Source of the DNA: Peptostreptococcus canis
GTDB lineage: Bacteria; Bacillota; Clostridia; Peptostreptococcales; Peptostreptococcaceae
Assembly (NCBI RefSeq): GCF_014229965.1
Contig: NZ_JABGBW010000001.1
Location: forward strand, 387,769 to 451,768
Direction: 5' to 3'
DNA: 64,000 nucleotides
A model generated the notes under the pieces. The model was not told the DNA's origin. It ran no database searches and saw only the letters and a list, made by a program, of their open reading frames with translations. Positions 1-8,158 of this stretch are shown in pieces. The stretch's first letter is position 1. Every line of letters starts with the position of its first letter. Made by a program: the position numbers and the translations under genes.

Positions 1-22
1 AAAAGAATATGATGTATAATAT

Positions 23-57
23 AGAGGGGATATTTCAAAATATGTCCTCTTTTTTTC
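23..57 (+). terminator. Intrinsic terminator of an upstream gene
   Basis: AGAGGgG pairs with TGTCCTCT (one G-U) around a short A/T loop and runs directly into seven T. It closes a transcript that enters from outside the window. Confidence 0.7.
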
Positions 58-137
58 GTGAAATTTTAAAATAGATTTTGTATTATAATAAAATAAGATT
101 TAAGTATAAGATAGAAATTTATGAGAGGTGATATTAT

Positions 138-914
138 ATGGAACAGTACGGTAACTTTGCATATATATACGATGAATTAATGGATGATGTTGATTATGAA
201 AAATGGGTGAATCACATAGAAAATTTATTTATAGAAAATGGTGTAAAAGTGAAAAATATACTTGAACTTGCATGTGGTACGGGAAATTTAACAATACCGT
301 TAGCCAGAAAAAATTATGACATAGCCGGAATTGATATTTCAGAGGAAATGTTAGATGTAGCATTAAATAAATCGGAAAACATGGGTATACCACTGGTTTT
401 ATTACAACAGGATATGGTAAAGTTAGACTTTGATATTTACGATTTGGACTGCATATTATGTGCCTGTGACGGATTCAATTATGTCACTTCATTAGAAGAA
501 TTAAAAGGAATTTTTTCTAAGTCTTATGAGCTTTTGAAAAATGGTGGTATACTTTTATTTGATATAAGTTCATACTATAAAATCAGTAAAATATTGGGAA
601 ATAATTTTATGGGAGAAGCCAGAGAAAACATAGCTTATATGTGGTCTAACTATTATGATGATAAAACTCAACTAATTGATATGGACTTAGATTTTTTTGT
701 GAAAGTACAGGCAGATGATGAGGAAGAAGATAATCTATTTGAACGTTATCATGAAACTCATCAGCAAAGAGCTCACAAAATAAATGAAATAGAATCTATT
801 TTAAATGAAGTGGGATTTAAAAATATAAATTGTTATGGTGATTTTAGTATCTTAAAACCAGATGAAAAATCAGAAAGAATATTTTTTACGGCGATAAAGA
901 AAAAAGGAAATTAA
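138..914 (+). CDS. Class I SAM-dependent methyltransferase
   Basis: A soluble Rossmann-fold methyltransferase of 258 residues. Motif I (ELACGTGN, residues 43-50) binds S-adenosylmethionine. GIDIS (64-68) is the acidic end of strand beta-2, and LLKNGGILLFDIS is the usual post-motif segment. The fold matches the Methyltransf_25/YjjI-like small-molecule group, but no substrate can be named. RBS GAGAGGTGAT precedes the ATG, and a TATAAT lies at 84-89. It is the first gene of a tight same-strand series with hslO, an RsuA-type pseudouridine synthase and an rRNA uracil methylase. That context leans toward a housekeeping or RNA-related role without proving it. Confidence 0.85.
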   Translation: MEQYGNFAYIYDELMDDVDYEKWVNHIENLFIENGVKVKNILELACGTGNLTIPLARKNYDIAGIDISEEMLDVALNKSENMGIPLVLLQQDMVKLDFDIYDLDCILCACDGFNYVTSLEELKGIFSKSYELLKNGGILLFDISSYYKISKILGNNFMGEARENIAYMWSNYYDDKTQLIDMDLDFFVKVQADDEEEDNLFERYHETHQQRAHKINEIESILNEVGFKNINCYGDFSILKPDEKSERIFFTAIKKKGN

Positions 915-933
915 TTAAGGAAAAGAGGTAAAT

Positions 934-1809
934 ATGAAGGATTATTGTATAAGAGTTACAACTGAGAATAAAGAAGTAAGAGGATTTTTTTCAACTACAA
1001 AAAATATGGTAGAAACAGCCAGGGGATTTCATCATACTACAAAAGTCACAACTGCCGCATTGGGTAGAACACTTACAGCGACTTCTATGATGGGACTTAT
1101 GATGAAAAATCCGACGGATAAAGTAACAGTAATTATTAAAGGTGGAGGACCTATTGGAACCATACTTGCAACATCAAATTCTCATGGTATTGTAAAAGGT
1201 TATGTGACTAATCCCGAAGCGGATGTTCCCAATTATGACAATGGTAAACTAAATGTTGCGGGAGTTGTTGGAAATGAGGGTACAATAAAAGTAATTAAAG
1301 ATTTGGGATTAAAAGAGCCTTATAATGGTGAATACGATATAATGAGTGGGGAAATTGCACAAGATTTTACATATTATTTTACCGTTTCAGAGCAAACGCC
1401 ATCAGCCGTTGCACTAGGTATACTAACTAAATCTGATGAGGTTGAACAAGCAGGTGGATTTATAATACAGATGATGCCGGATGCCACAGAAGAAACAATT
1501 ACCACAATAGAAAATAATTTGAGTAATTTGAAATCCATAACACAACTCCTTGAAGAAGGAAAAACTCCGGAAGATATTATGGAAATAGTATTAAATGGAT
1601 TAAACCCGGTTATTCTTGATAAGATAGGGGTAGAATTCAGATGCGACTGCTCAAAAGATAAGGTATCAGAGGTTTTTGTAGCCATTGGAAAAAAGGAATT
1701 AAAAGATATTATTGAGAAAGATAGAAAAGCGGAAGTAGGATGCCAGTTTTGTAATGAACATTATACTTTTACAGAAGAAGAGTTGAGAGATATATATAAT
1801 GAAATGTAG
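934..1809 (+). CDS. hslO: Hsp33 redox-regulated chaperonin
   Basis: Hsp33 is a cytoplasmic holdase switched on by oxidative unfolding. The 291-residue length is typical. The C-terminal zinc switch is present as CDC (about residues 238-240) and CQFC (about 270-273), the four cysteines that bind Zn in the reduced state and form disulfides on oxidation. The N-terminal part carries family features such as GGGPIGTILATS. RBS AAGAGGT lies 6 bases from the ATG. The gene starts 19 bases after the methyltransferase and ends 8 bases before the pseudouridine synthase, so co-transcription is likely. In a strict anaerobe it would guard against transient oxygen or hypochlorite exposure. Confidence 0.95.
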   Translation: MKDYCIRVTTENKEVRGFFSTTKNMVETARGFHHTTKVTTAALGRTLTATSMMGLMMKNPTDKVTVIIKGGGPIGTILATSNSHGIVKGYVTNPEADVPNYDNGKLNVAGVVGNEGTIKVIKDLGLKEPYNGEYDIMSGEIAQDFTYYFTVSEQTPSAVALGILTKSDEVEQAGGFIIQMMPDATEETITTIENNLSNLKSITQLLEEGKTPEDIMEIVLNGLNPVILDKIGVEFRCDCSKDKVSEVFVAIGKKELKDIIEKDRKAEVGCQFCNEHYTFTEEELRDIYNEM

Positions 1810-1817
1810 GTGTAAAA

Positions 1818-2606
1818 ATGAGATTAGACAAAATGTTAGGAAATCTTGGATATGGAACCAGATCAGAAATTAAAAAATTCTGTAGGCAAGGTATGGTAAT
1901 TGTTAATGGAGAAGAAGCAAAAAAGTCTGATATCCATGTAAATCCTGAATTAGACGAAGTTTTATTCAATGGCAAAAAAGTTAATTACAGAGAATTTATA
2001 TATTTAATGCTGAATAAACCATCCGGATATGTTTCGGCCACATTTGATAAATACGAACCGACTGTCATAGAACTAATTGATGAAAAATATTATACATTTG
2101 AGCCTTTTCCGGTAGGCAGGTTAGATAAGGATACTGAGGGATTACTAATATTAACTAATGATGGCCAGCTATCTCACAGAGTATTATCACCTAAAAAGCA
2201 TGTTCCTAAAAAATATTATGCAATAATTGATAGACTTGTAAAAACATGCGATATAGAATATTTTGAAAAGGGAATAGATATAGGAGAAGAACATATGACA
2301 AAGCCTGCCAAATTAGAATTTATTGGTAAAGGTACAGATGTCGATTTTGACAATCTATTCAATACAGAAAATGAATTTTTTGTGGAAAAGAAGTTCGACT
2401 TTAAAGATGGATTAGGAGCTGAAGTATATATCACTATTAGTGAGGGCAAGTTTCATCAAATTAAAAGAATGTTTAATGCTGTGGGTAAGGAAGTATTATA
2501 CTTAAAAAGAATAAAAATGGGTGAGCTTCAACTTGATGAAACTTTGGAATTAGGTGAATATAGAGAATTGACTGCCGAAGAAATTTCAATGTTGGAAGGA
2601 AAATAA
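1818..2606 (+). CDS. Pseudouridine synthase, RsuA/RluB family
   Basis: Isomerises a specific uridine of rRNA to pseudouridine. An S4 RNA-binding domain occupies about residues 1-50. The catalytic domain follows, with the signature PVGRLDKDTEGLL, where D103 is the expected catalytic aspartate. LNKPSGYVSAT (65-75) and the late FHQIKRMF block are also family features. At 262 residues it is longer than most RsuA proteins because of an acidic, aromatic insertion near residues 172-195. Whether 16S U516 or a 23S site is modified cannot be decided from sequence. It sits 8 bases after hslO and 10 before the methylase gene. Confidence 0.9.
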   Translation: MRLDKMLGNLGYGTRSEIKKFCRQGMVIVNGEEAKKSDIHVNPELDEVLFNGKKVNYREFIYLMLNKPSGYVSATFDKYEPTVIELIDEKYYTFEPFPVGRLDKDTEGLLILTNDGQLSHRVLSPKKHVPKKYYAIIDRLVKTCDIEYFEKGIDIGEEHMTKPAKLEFIGKGTDVDFDNLFNTENEFFVEKKFDFKDGLGAEVYITISEGKFHQIKRMFNAVGKEVLYLKRIKMGELQLDETLELGEYRELTAEEISMLEGK

Positions 2607-2616
2607 AGAGGTAATA

Positions 2617-3981
2617 ATGAAAAGAAAAGATGTAATAGAATTAAAAGTTGGAAAAATGGAATTTGGAGGAGTAACACGTTCACTTTATGAAGGCAAACGA
2701 ATAAAAATGAAAGGTGGTATTACCGGACAGCTTGTAAAAGCAGTGGTAAAAAAATCTAGAAGTGATAGTGGAGAAGTAAAAATGTTGGAATTATTGGAAG
2801 CATCTCCACTGGAAACTGCATTAACTTGTCGTCATTTTAGGGAATGTGGCGGATGTAATATGCTTTCAGTCGAATATTCAAAACAACTGGAAATAAAAGA
2901 AAATCAAATTTTGGAATTACTTAATGAAAATAACATTACAGGATTTGAATATCTTGGTATTCAGGGAAGTCCCCAAAACACCGAATATAGAAATAAAATG
3001 GAATTCACTTTTGGAGATGAAATCAAAGGTGGACCTCTTTCGTTGGGTATGCATAAAAAAGGAAGATTTATAGATATTGTAACAGTAGATGATTGTAGAT
3101 TAGTCGACAGTGACTTTATAAAAATAATGGTAAACACGAGAAATTTCTTTGATGATAGAAAAATACCCTATTACAGAAGTTTTGATCACAAAGGATATTT
3201 GAGACATTTAGTGATAAGAAAAGGCGAAAATACCGGTGAAATAATGGTCAATATAGTCACTTCTTCTCAAATTGATTTCAATATGGAAGAATATGTGAGT
3301 ATGTTGAGAGATCTTGAGCTTAAAAATAAAATTGTAAGTATATTACATACTGTAAATGATGGATTAGCTGATGCCGTTCAATGTGATGAATTGAGAATTC
3401 TTTATGGAAGAGATTTTTTCTATGAAGAAGTTTTAGGATTGAGATTTAAAGTATCACCTTTTTCTTTCTTTCAAACAAATACAAAAGGAGCAGAAGTTCT
3501 ATATGAAATAGCGAGAGAGTTTGCAGGCGGAAAAGGAGACGGAAAAGTGGTTTTTGATTTATATAGTGGGACGGGAACCATAGGTCAATTAATGGCTAAA
3601 ACCGCAAAAAAGGTTTATGGTATAGAACTTGTAGAAGAGGCCGTAGAAGCCGCTAATCAAAATGCCAAATTAAATGGACTGGGAAATTGCGAGTTTATAG
3701 CCGGTGATGTTTCAAAGGTGGTAAGTTCTTTACCTGAAAAGCCGGAGTTGATTATAGTAGATCCGCCTAGAGCCGGTATACTGGGTAACGGAGTAAAAGA
3801 AATCGCTGAATTTGGTGCAAAGGAAATTGTATATGTAAGTTGTAATCCTAGATCCTTGATTGAAAATTTAGTGGAATTTGAAAGTAGAGGATATAAAGTA
3901 AAAAAAGTTAAACTGATGGACCTTTTTGCTAATACGCCTCATTGTGAAAGTGTAGTATTGATACAAAGAGTGAAATCGTGA
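2617..3981 (+). CDS. rlmD: 23S rRNA (uracil-5-)-methyltransferase, RlmD/RlmCD type
   Basis: A TrmA/RumA-family enzyme of 454 residues that makes 5-methyluridine in 23S rRNA. The Fe-S cluster motif (CRHFRECGGC) lies at about residues 72-81. The SAM site is DLYSGTGTIGQLMA. The catalytic nucleophile region is YVSCNPRSL with upstream DPPRAGI. In Firmicutes one such enzyme often covers both U747 and U1939 (RlmCD), so the symbol is approximate. It follows the pseudouridine synthase by 10 bases, giving a small rRNA-modification operon. It is the last gene before the decayed mobile element. Confidence 0.92.
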   Translation: MKRKDVIELKVGKMEFGGVTRSLYEGKRIKMKGGITGQLVKAVVKKSRSDSGEVKMLELLEASPLETALTCRHFRECGGCNMLSVEYSKQLEIKENQILELLNENNITGFEYLGIQGSPQNTEYRNKMEFTFGDEIKGGPLSLGMHKKGRFIDIVTVDDCRLVDSDFIKIMVNTRNFFDDRKIPYYRSFDHKGYLRHLVIRKGENTGEIMVNIVTSSQIDFNMEEYVSMLRDLELKNKIVSILHTVNDGLADAVQCDELRILYGRDFFYEEVLGLRFKVSPFSFFQTNTKGAEVLYEIAREFAGGKGDGKVVFDLYSGTGTIGQLMAKTAKKVYGIELVEEAVEAANQNAKLNGLGNCEFIAGDVSKVVSSLPEKPELIIVDPPRAGILGNGVKEIAEFGAKEIVYVSCNPRSLIENLVEFESRGYKVKKVKLMDLFANTPHCESVVLIQRVKS

Positions 3982-4027
3982 AAATCATGTATTTGCAGTT
4001 TTACAGGCATTATGTGTTTAATGAGGA

Positions 4028-4198
4028 TGGCGAAGGAGGACGAAAAAAAGTCCTGAAAATTATATAGATGTGAATGTTTGTATTGGTATAGAAGCACTGA
4101 TTATTGGATTCTTAGTTAGTCCATACGGAATATCGATGATTGGAGCTACTGTTATAGCATTCTTTCAAGGAATCAATGAAGCGATAAAATTAATCTAA
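4028..4198 (+). pseudogene. C-terminal fragment of a small mobile-element membrane protein
   Basis: An open frame begins just after a stop and reads through SPENYIDVNVC, then one strongly hydrophobic helix (IEALIIGFLVSPYGISMIGATV) and ends INEAIKLI. There is no usable start codon or ribosome-binding site, so it looks like the tail of a truncated gene. I cannot assign a family with confidence; the context is a mobile element. The next fragment begins almost directly after its stop, suggesting a deletion joined the two. Confidence 0.4.
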
Positions 4199-4209
4199 AA
4201 AAATTCATA

Positions 4210-4430
4210 AAAATGGTTACCAAAGGCGATAGACAAGGAAGGCAGAGTATTTATCTATTTTGCAGTCGAAGAAATTATGAAAAGAAGAAATATCTCAAAG
4301 TCTACTGCCATAAAAACATTGGATGAGCTTGATATGAAAAAAAGGAATCGGACTTATTGAAAGGGTAAGGCTTGGATTTGGAAACATTTAGGCGAAAGCA
4401 AGACCTTAAATATATCCAAGTAGAAATCAG
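4210..4430 (+). pseudogene. Replication initiator protein A (RepA_N-like), frameshifted fragment
   Basis: The frame reads DKEGRVFIYFAVEEIM, then an HTH-like stretch NISKSTAIKTLDELD. After a run of seven A, the expected continuation GIGLIERVRLGFGN is found one frame over. This order (RVFIYF, EEIM, GLIERKR, GFGKP) is what I know of the N-terminal DNA-binding domain of RepA_N replication initiators on clostridial plasmids and ICEs. The N-terminus is missing, a stop follows shortly, and the frame break lies in the poly-A tract. It is not expected to be functional. Confidence 0.6.
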
Positions 4431-4434
4431 AAGT

Positions 4435-4600
4435 TGATATTTTGAAGAAATAAAAAGACAATCTATATTTCAAAATTAGAGATATATGAAAAGAAGTGGA
4501 ACAAGCAGAAAGTGTTAGAAGCTGTATAGAGAAATTACAACAAGAAAATTGAGAACTGACACAGGCAAAGAAGCATGAGTTAGATCTGTAAAACTAATCA
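4435..4600 (+). pseudogene. Coiled-coil mobile-element fragment
   Basis: Short frames with stops encode Lys/Glu/Gln-rich segments such as EEVEQAESVRSC and IEKLQQEN followed by ELTQAKKHELDL. They resemble coiled-coil parts of mobilisation or RepA C-terminal regions. No start, no RBS and several in-frame stops are seen. The family is not identified. Confidence 0.3.
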
Positions 4601-4663
4601 AAAATATGGTACAATACTATAAATATCGAGTAAAACAAATTAGAATTTGCGGAGGCTAAAGGG

Positions 4664-5344
4664 GTGCAGAAAAATAATAGAAAAATAGCGTTGATTGCTA
4701 TCTTGTTATTTGCTATCATTCTAATTTTTATTGTTGGAATAGCTTTTACAGTGTTGGCAGTAAAAACAAATAGAATCAAAGATGACTATTCTGTTGCTAT
4801 AAATAGTGAAAAGTATCAGACACCAGTTTTTGTTGATGGTATAGAGGTCATAAATCAAGATGTTTCTTGTGGATATGCTGTAATTGAAATGTTTTCTGCA
4901 TGGAATGGCGGAAAAGTTACGGAAGAAGATCTTTATGAAAAATATGGAAAAGTCGTGACTTCCACAGGGAAAGCTTTTTGTGATGAGTTTAACCATCAGT
5001 TCCCCGAATTTCAGACAACAATGTACAAATACCTTACCAATAGCGAGTTGATTGACAAAGTATATGACTGTTTAGCAGATGGTGTTCCTGTTCCATTTGA
5101 ATGGGCAGCAAAACATGATGACGAATGGACATTGCATTATTCACTGGCAGTTGGAATGGACATAAGAAATAACAGCGTTATAATTGCAAACCCATACGGA
5201 TATATTGAAATAATTTCCTTAAATGAATTTGTAAATAGGACAAGTTTTAATTCATTTGAAAACATGCCTTTGTTTTATAACTTCGGATTTGCATTTGGTA
5301 TTTTTGAAAAGAACACAGTTTTTATTCCAACAAGGGTACAATAA
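4664..5344 (+). CDS. Membrane-anchored C39-peptidase-like protein
   Basis: A 226-residue protein starting at GTG, with RBS GGAGG eight bases upstream. Residues 8-33 form one hydrophobic N-terminal segment, a signal anchor or uncleaved signal, so the rest is probably extracellular. The domain has a papain-like C39_2 layout: QDVSCGYA with candidate nucleophile C69, TLHYSLAVG with candidate H158, and IIANPYG with N176 as third residue. C39-like proteins include bacteriocin-processing peptidases and uncharacterised cell-surface cysteine proteases. It lies inside the decayed mobile element but has no frameshift, which suggests it is still maintained or recently acquired. Peptidase activity is inferred only from the motif order. 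Confidence 0.6.
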   Translation: MQKNNRKIALIAILLFAIILIFIVGIAFTVLAVKTNRIKDDYSVAINSEKYQTPVFVDGIEVINQDVSCGYAVIEMFSAWNGGKVTEEDLYEKYGKVVTSTGKAFCDEFNHQFPEFQTTMYKYLTNSELIDKVYDCLADGVPVPFEWAAKHDDEWTLHYSLAVGMDIRNNSVIIANPYGYIEIISLNEFVNRTSFNSFENMPLFYNFGFAFGIFEKNTVFIPTRVQ

Positions 5345-5480
5345 ATCTGTATTTGTAGGGAAAAATAATAATGTCAAGATTAGAAGTGTAACATATGTGT
5401 TGACAAACAAGAAGACAAACTGCTAATATGTTGCAATTTAAAATAGACCCAACAGAACTTTTTGATATATAAAAATTTTT

Positions 5481-5520
5481 TAGACGATTAGAAATGAAAA
5501 TCCAGTCGTCTTTTTTATTT
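5481..5520 (+). terminator. Probable intrinsic terminator
   Basis: AGACGA pairs with TCGTCT around an A-rich loop and is followed by six T. It lies 140 bases after the C39-like gene and may end its transcript. Confidence 0.5.
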
Positions 5521-5535
5521 ACGAAAGTAGCAAAT

Positions 5536-5757
5536 ATGCAAGCAGAAAACAAGAAAAAAGTAAAAACAAGCATTGAAGAACAGATAAAAATTAAAGAAGA
5601 AAAGTTGCAACAAGATAGGAATCAAATTAAAATACTAAAGAGAAAACTTAGTGAAAAAATCGTAAAAAAAGAAATAAACGAATAATTGAAAAAGGAGCAG
5701 TATTTGAAAGTATATTTGAACAAACAACCACTTTTACAACAAATGGGAGAAATAAAT
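5536..5757 (+). pseudogene. DUF3847-like mobile-element protein, frameshifted
   Basis: The first part (from the ATG at 5536) encodes a Lys/Glu-rich coiled coil ending KILKRKLSEKIVKK. In that frame it stops soon after. Shifting frame in the A-run near 5665 continues as RNKRIIEKGAVFESIF, which matches the conserved RTHRLIERGAILES-type ending I know from DUF3847 proteins of clostridial ICEs. There is no good ribosome-binding site. The best reading is a once-normal small element protein with a single frameshift. Confidence 0.5.
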
Positions 5758-5947
5758 ACAAGAATTAAAGCAAGAACTAAAAGAAATCAATAACCAAAAA
5801 GAAGAAATTAAAAAACATTACAATCAAATCAATCACATCAAATATGCAACAAAAATAGTAAATGAAGAATATGAAATAGATTTAAGTATAGTCATAGATA
5901 ATGCCATTCAAAATGGTGGAAAAGAAAGTATTATTAGTCAATTATAA
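5758..5947 (+). pseudogene. Relaxase/mobilisation protein C-terminal remnant
   Basis: An open frame with no start encodes a Lys/Glu/Asn-rich coiled coil (QELKQELKEINNQKEE) then a short globular-looking end (YEIDLSIVIDNAI, stop at 5947). It resembles the C-terminal helical tails of MobA/MobL-type relaxases, often encoded next to DUF3847 genes. The match is weak and rests partly on neighbourhood. Confidence 0.3.
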
Positions 5948-6084
5948 TTCTATAAAAAACAAATAGATAAAGACGAAGCATACAAACAAAAAGCCAAAGA
6001 AAAATAAAAAACACAAACTTTTAAAGGGGATGAAAGATAAAGTTTATGATACTTACAAGAATAGAAAAATATCTATGAAAATGG

Positions 6085-6215
6085 TATAATAGTAAATAAA
6101 TTAGAATTTATAGATGATAATAAATTCTAACTATCCTTGGAGATAAAAGAAGGAAGTTTAGCGATTGTGAATGGTGATGCTTCAACAAAAATATTGATTA
6201 GCATCCAAGGAGGTC
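6085..6215 (+). promoter_or_regulatory. Structured 5' leader of the alpha/beta hydrolase gene
   Basis: An extended -10 (TGGTATAAT, TATAAT at 6085-6090) is followed by a perfect 10-bp hairpin (6101-6110 with 6121-6130). A second hairpin is GATGCT (6176-6181) with AGCATC (6200-6205). TCCTTG (6134-6139) is complementary to CAAGGA (6206-6211), which lies in the Shine-Dalgarno AAGGAGG (6207-6213). The leader could therefore hide the ribosome-binding site. The pairings are read by eye; the control function is inference. Confidence 0.4.
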
Positions 6216-6221
6216 TTGAAA

Positions 6222-7355
6222 ATGAAAATATTAAAATTTATTGTTATATTTCTTTTCATTATTATTATAATGGCTGTATTTTATATATTTAGAAATATAA
6301 ATTATGATTATTCCGGAGATAAATTTTTAAAAAATAAATCTTCAAAGTTGGGTCTTGAAGAAAAACAGTTTCGATTAGATGATGGGAGTGTAATCAATTA
6401 TGCGGAAGGTCCGGATAATGGTCCAGATATAGTTTTATTGCATGGACAGATGGTAGATTGGAAGGATTATCGTGCAGTTTTGCCTAAACTAACAAAAGAA
6501 TTTCATGTATTTGCCCTTGATTATTACGGACATGGAAAATCAAGCAAAAATCCCGATTTATACAATATTGAGCGTATAAGTTCCGATATTGCTCTATTTA
6601 TAAAAGAAAAAGTTGGTTTAAGCACTATAATTTCAGGACATTCGTCTGGGGCATTAATTACTGCCTATATTGCTGCTGAATTTCCGGAAAATCTCAAAGC
6701 TATAATCCTTGAGGATGGACCTTTTTTCGCTACAGAAAAGGGGCGGGCAGAAAGTACATTTTCTTACAAAACTTTTCAAAGTATCCACAATTATTTAACT
6801 GAAAAACCTAATGTAACTTATTTTGAATATTATTTAAAAAATAATCCGATGAGGATATTGTTTAATAAAAACGGTAATGATAACTGGCATAAAATTGTGG
6901 CTGAACCTGCTATGAAATTATTTAGAAAAGATATGACAAAAATACCTGTCATTTGGTACTATCCTCCCGAGTTAGGTGTTAATACCTTACTTCAATTGTC
7001 AGCGAACTTACAGGATAGAACAGGAGATTTTGACTTAAGATTTGGGAATACATTTTACGATTTTAGTTTTTTTAATGATACAAACCAAGAAGAAATTTTG
7101 AAACGAATTAGCATTCCGACTTGCATTTTCCATGTGAATCCGCCAAAAGAAACAGCTCCTTCTTATTACACAGCAGAAGGAATGCTCATCTCTGCAATGG
7201 ATGAAAAAGATGCTCAACGTATAAATGAATTAATTCCTGAGAGCATTTTAGTTGAAGGATTTGATTCTACACACAATATTCATGTTGACCAACCGAAGGA
7301 ATACATTAATAAAATAGTAGAATTCCTTGATATGATAGACAAGAAAAATAAATGA
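6222..7355 (+). CDS. Alpha/beta hydrolase with N-terminal membrane anchor
   Basis: A 377-residue alpha/beta-hydrolase-fold protein. An N-terminal hydrophobic stretch (about residues 3-22) suggests anchoring with the catalytic domain outside. LLHGQMVDW is the oxyanion-hole loop, GHSSG (about 139-143) holds the nucleophilic serine, and STHNIHVD near residues 349-356 supplies the catalytic histidine region. LDYYGHGKSS is a typical strand-4/helix segment. The substrate is unknown; esterase or lipase-like activity is plausible. The ATG at 6222 is chosen because AAGGAGG lies 8 bases before it. It borders the mobile-element remnant and may have been carried in with it. Confidence 0.8.
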   Translation: MKILKFIVIFLFIIIIMAVFYIFRNINYDYSGDKFLKNKSSKLGLEEKQFRLDDGSVINYAEGPDNGPDIVLLHGQMVDWKDYRAVLPKLTKEFHVFALDYYGHGKSSKNPDLYNIERISSDIALFIKEKVGLSTIISGHSSGALITAYIAAEFPENLKAIILEDGPFFATEKGRAESTFSYKTFQSIHNYLTEKPNVTYFEYYLKNNPMRILFNKNGNDNWHKIVAEPAMKLFRKDMTKIPVIWYYPPELGVNTLLQLSANLQDRTGDFDLRFGNTFYDFSFFNDTNQEEILKRISIPTCIFHVNPPKETAPSYYTAEGMLISAMDEKDAQRINELIPESILVEGFDSTHNIHVDQPKEYINKIVEFLDMIDKKNK

Positions 7356-7556
7356 ATATGAAGAAAAATTGTAGAAAAAATATTAGAATTTTGTATAGAG
7401 AAAATAATACAAATGAAATTAGAAATAATCTCGAAAAGGTTTTATAACTTAGGCATATTTAGAGGCAAAGAATATTCAAATAAATTAAAAAGTATACATA
7501 ATTATGATATGGTAATCAATAAAAACTTACCTTAAATAAATATATATTTTGTAAGC
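7356..7556. other. Intergenic stretch with decayed frames
   Basis: Short open frames after the hydrolase encode Lys/Ile-rich peptides (for example EKILEFCIEKIIQMKLEIIS, then KRFYNLGIFRGKE) with no start or RBS of their own. They probably belong to the same mobile-element debris. I recognise no family and no RNA gene here. Confidence 0.3.
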
Positions 7557-7557
7557 C

Positions 7558-7600
7558 AACCAGACTGTCAATGAATTTTTGACAGTCTGGTTAGTTTATT
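7558..7600. terminator. Strong hairpin, probable terminator
   Basis: A perfect 13-bp stem (7558-7570 with 7580-7592, AACCAGACTGTCA and its complement) has a 9-base loop. The following T-richness is modest on both strands, so it could act for the hydrolase transcript, for the opposing small gene, or both. No other gene lies between the hydrolase and the opposing gene. Confidence 0.55.
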
Positions 7601-7708
7601 ATAATTTTGTTAATATAACTCTATGTTTTTTTCTTAATGGTCATATAAAATAGGCAAAAATGCCATATTCTTAGCAATTTTACAATATTTTACTCATAAT
7701 CAAATTGT

Positions 7709-7960
7709 TTATCTTTTCTTATTTATAAATGATGAACCTAGATATTTTTTTATATCCTCATCGGAGGAAAAATCATCTATCAATATTTCTCGTCCGGTAT
7801 CTTCAAAGACTACAAGTACCTCCGTATTTCCCTGTAAGAAAAACTTTTTTACAGTTTCTTCCTTTATTTCTCTTACTTTTATTATGTTCTTTTTTTCTTT
7901 TTCATAGTCTTTTGTATAATAACTTCCCATCATGTTTATTATCTTGGTATATCTATTCAT
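7709..7960 (-). CDS. Small conserved-type hypothetical protein
   Basis: An 83-residue acidic/basic soluble protein read leftward, with a strong RBS (AGGAGG, five bases before the ATG on the minus strand). It has no membrane segment and no recognised motif. The C-terminal half (VLVVFEDTGREILIDDFSSDEDIKKYLG) looks like a short beta-alpha domain. It is divergent from the metallo-hydrolase gene at 8159. Function is unknown; the good RBS and plausible composition argue that it is real. Confidence 0.6.
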   Translation of the reverse strand: MNRYTKIINMMGSYYTKDYEKEKKNIIKVREIKEETVKKFFLQGNTEVLVVFEDTGREILIDDFSSDEDIKKYLGSSFINKKR

Positions 7961-8158
7961 TTTTCCTCCTATTATTTTACTTTTTTATGTGATTTATATG
8001 TTTTATATTTATGTTAATGAAAATAAATGTAAAATATATAATTGAAATTCATATTCTGTTCTCAAAAATTATATATGAAAAACAAATCAAAATCAATATT
8101 AATATCGAATATATGGTAAAATATATAAGGAAAGTATTGTATAAAGGTAGGTGATTTT

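Larger units (their letters stand above)
3990..6040 (+). mobile_element. Decayed integrative/mobilisable element remnant
   Basis: Between rlmD and the alpha/beta hydrolase the sequence is a string of broken reading frames typical of clostridial conjugative or mobilisable elements: a small hydrophobic protein tail, a RepA_N-type replication initiator, coiled-coil fragments, a DUF3847-type protein and a relaxase-like tail. All are on the plus strand and interrupted by stops or A-run frameshifts. No integrase, terminal repeat or att site was recognised, so the limits are approximate. The one clearly intact gene inside is the C39-like protein at 4664. Confidence 0.6.
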
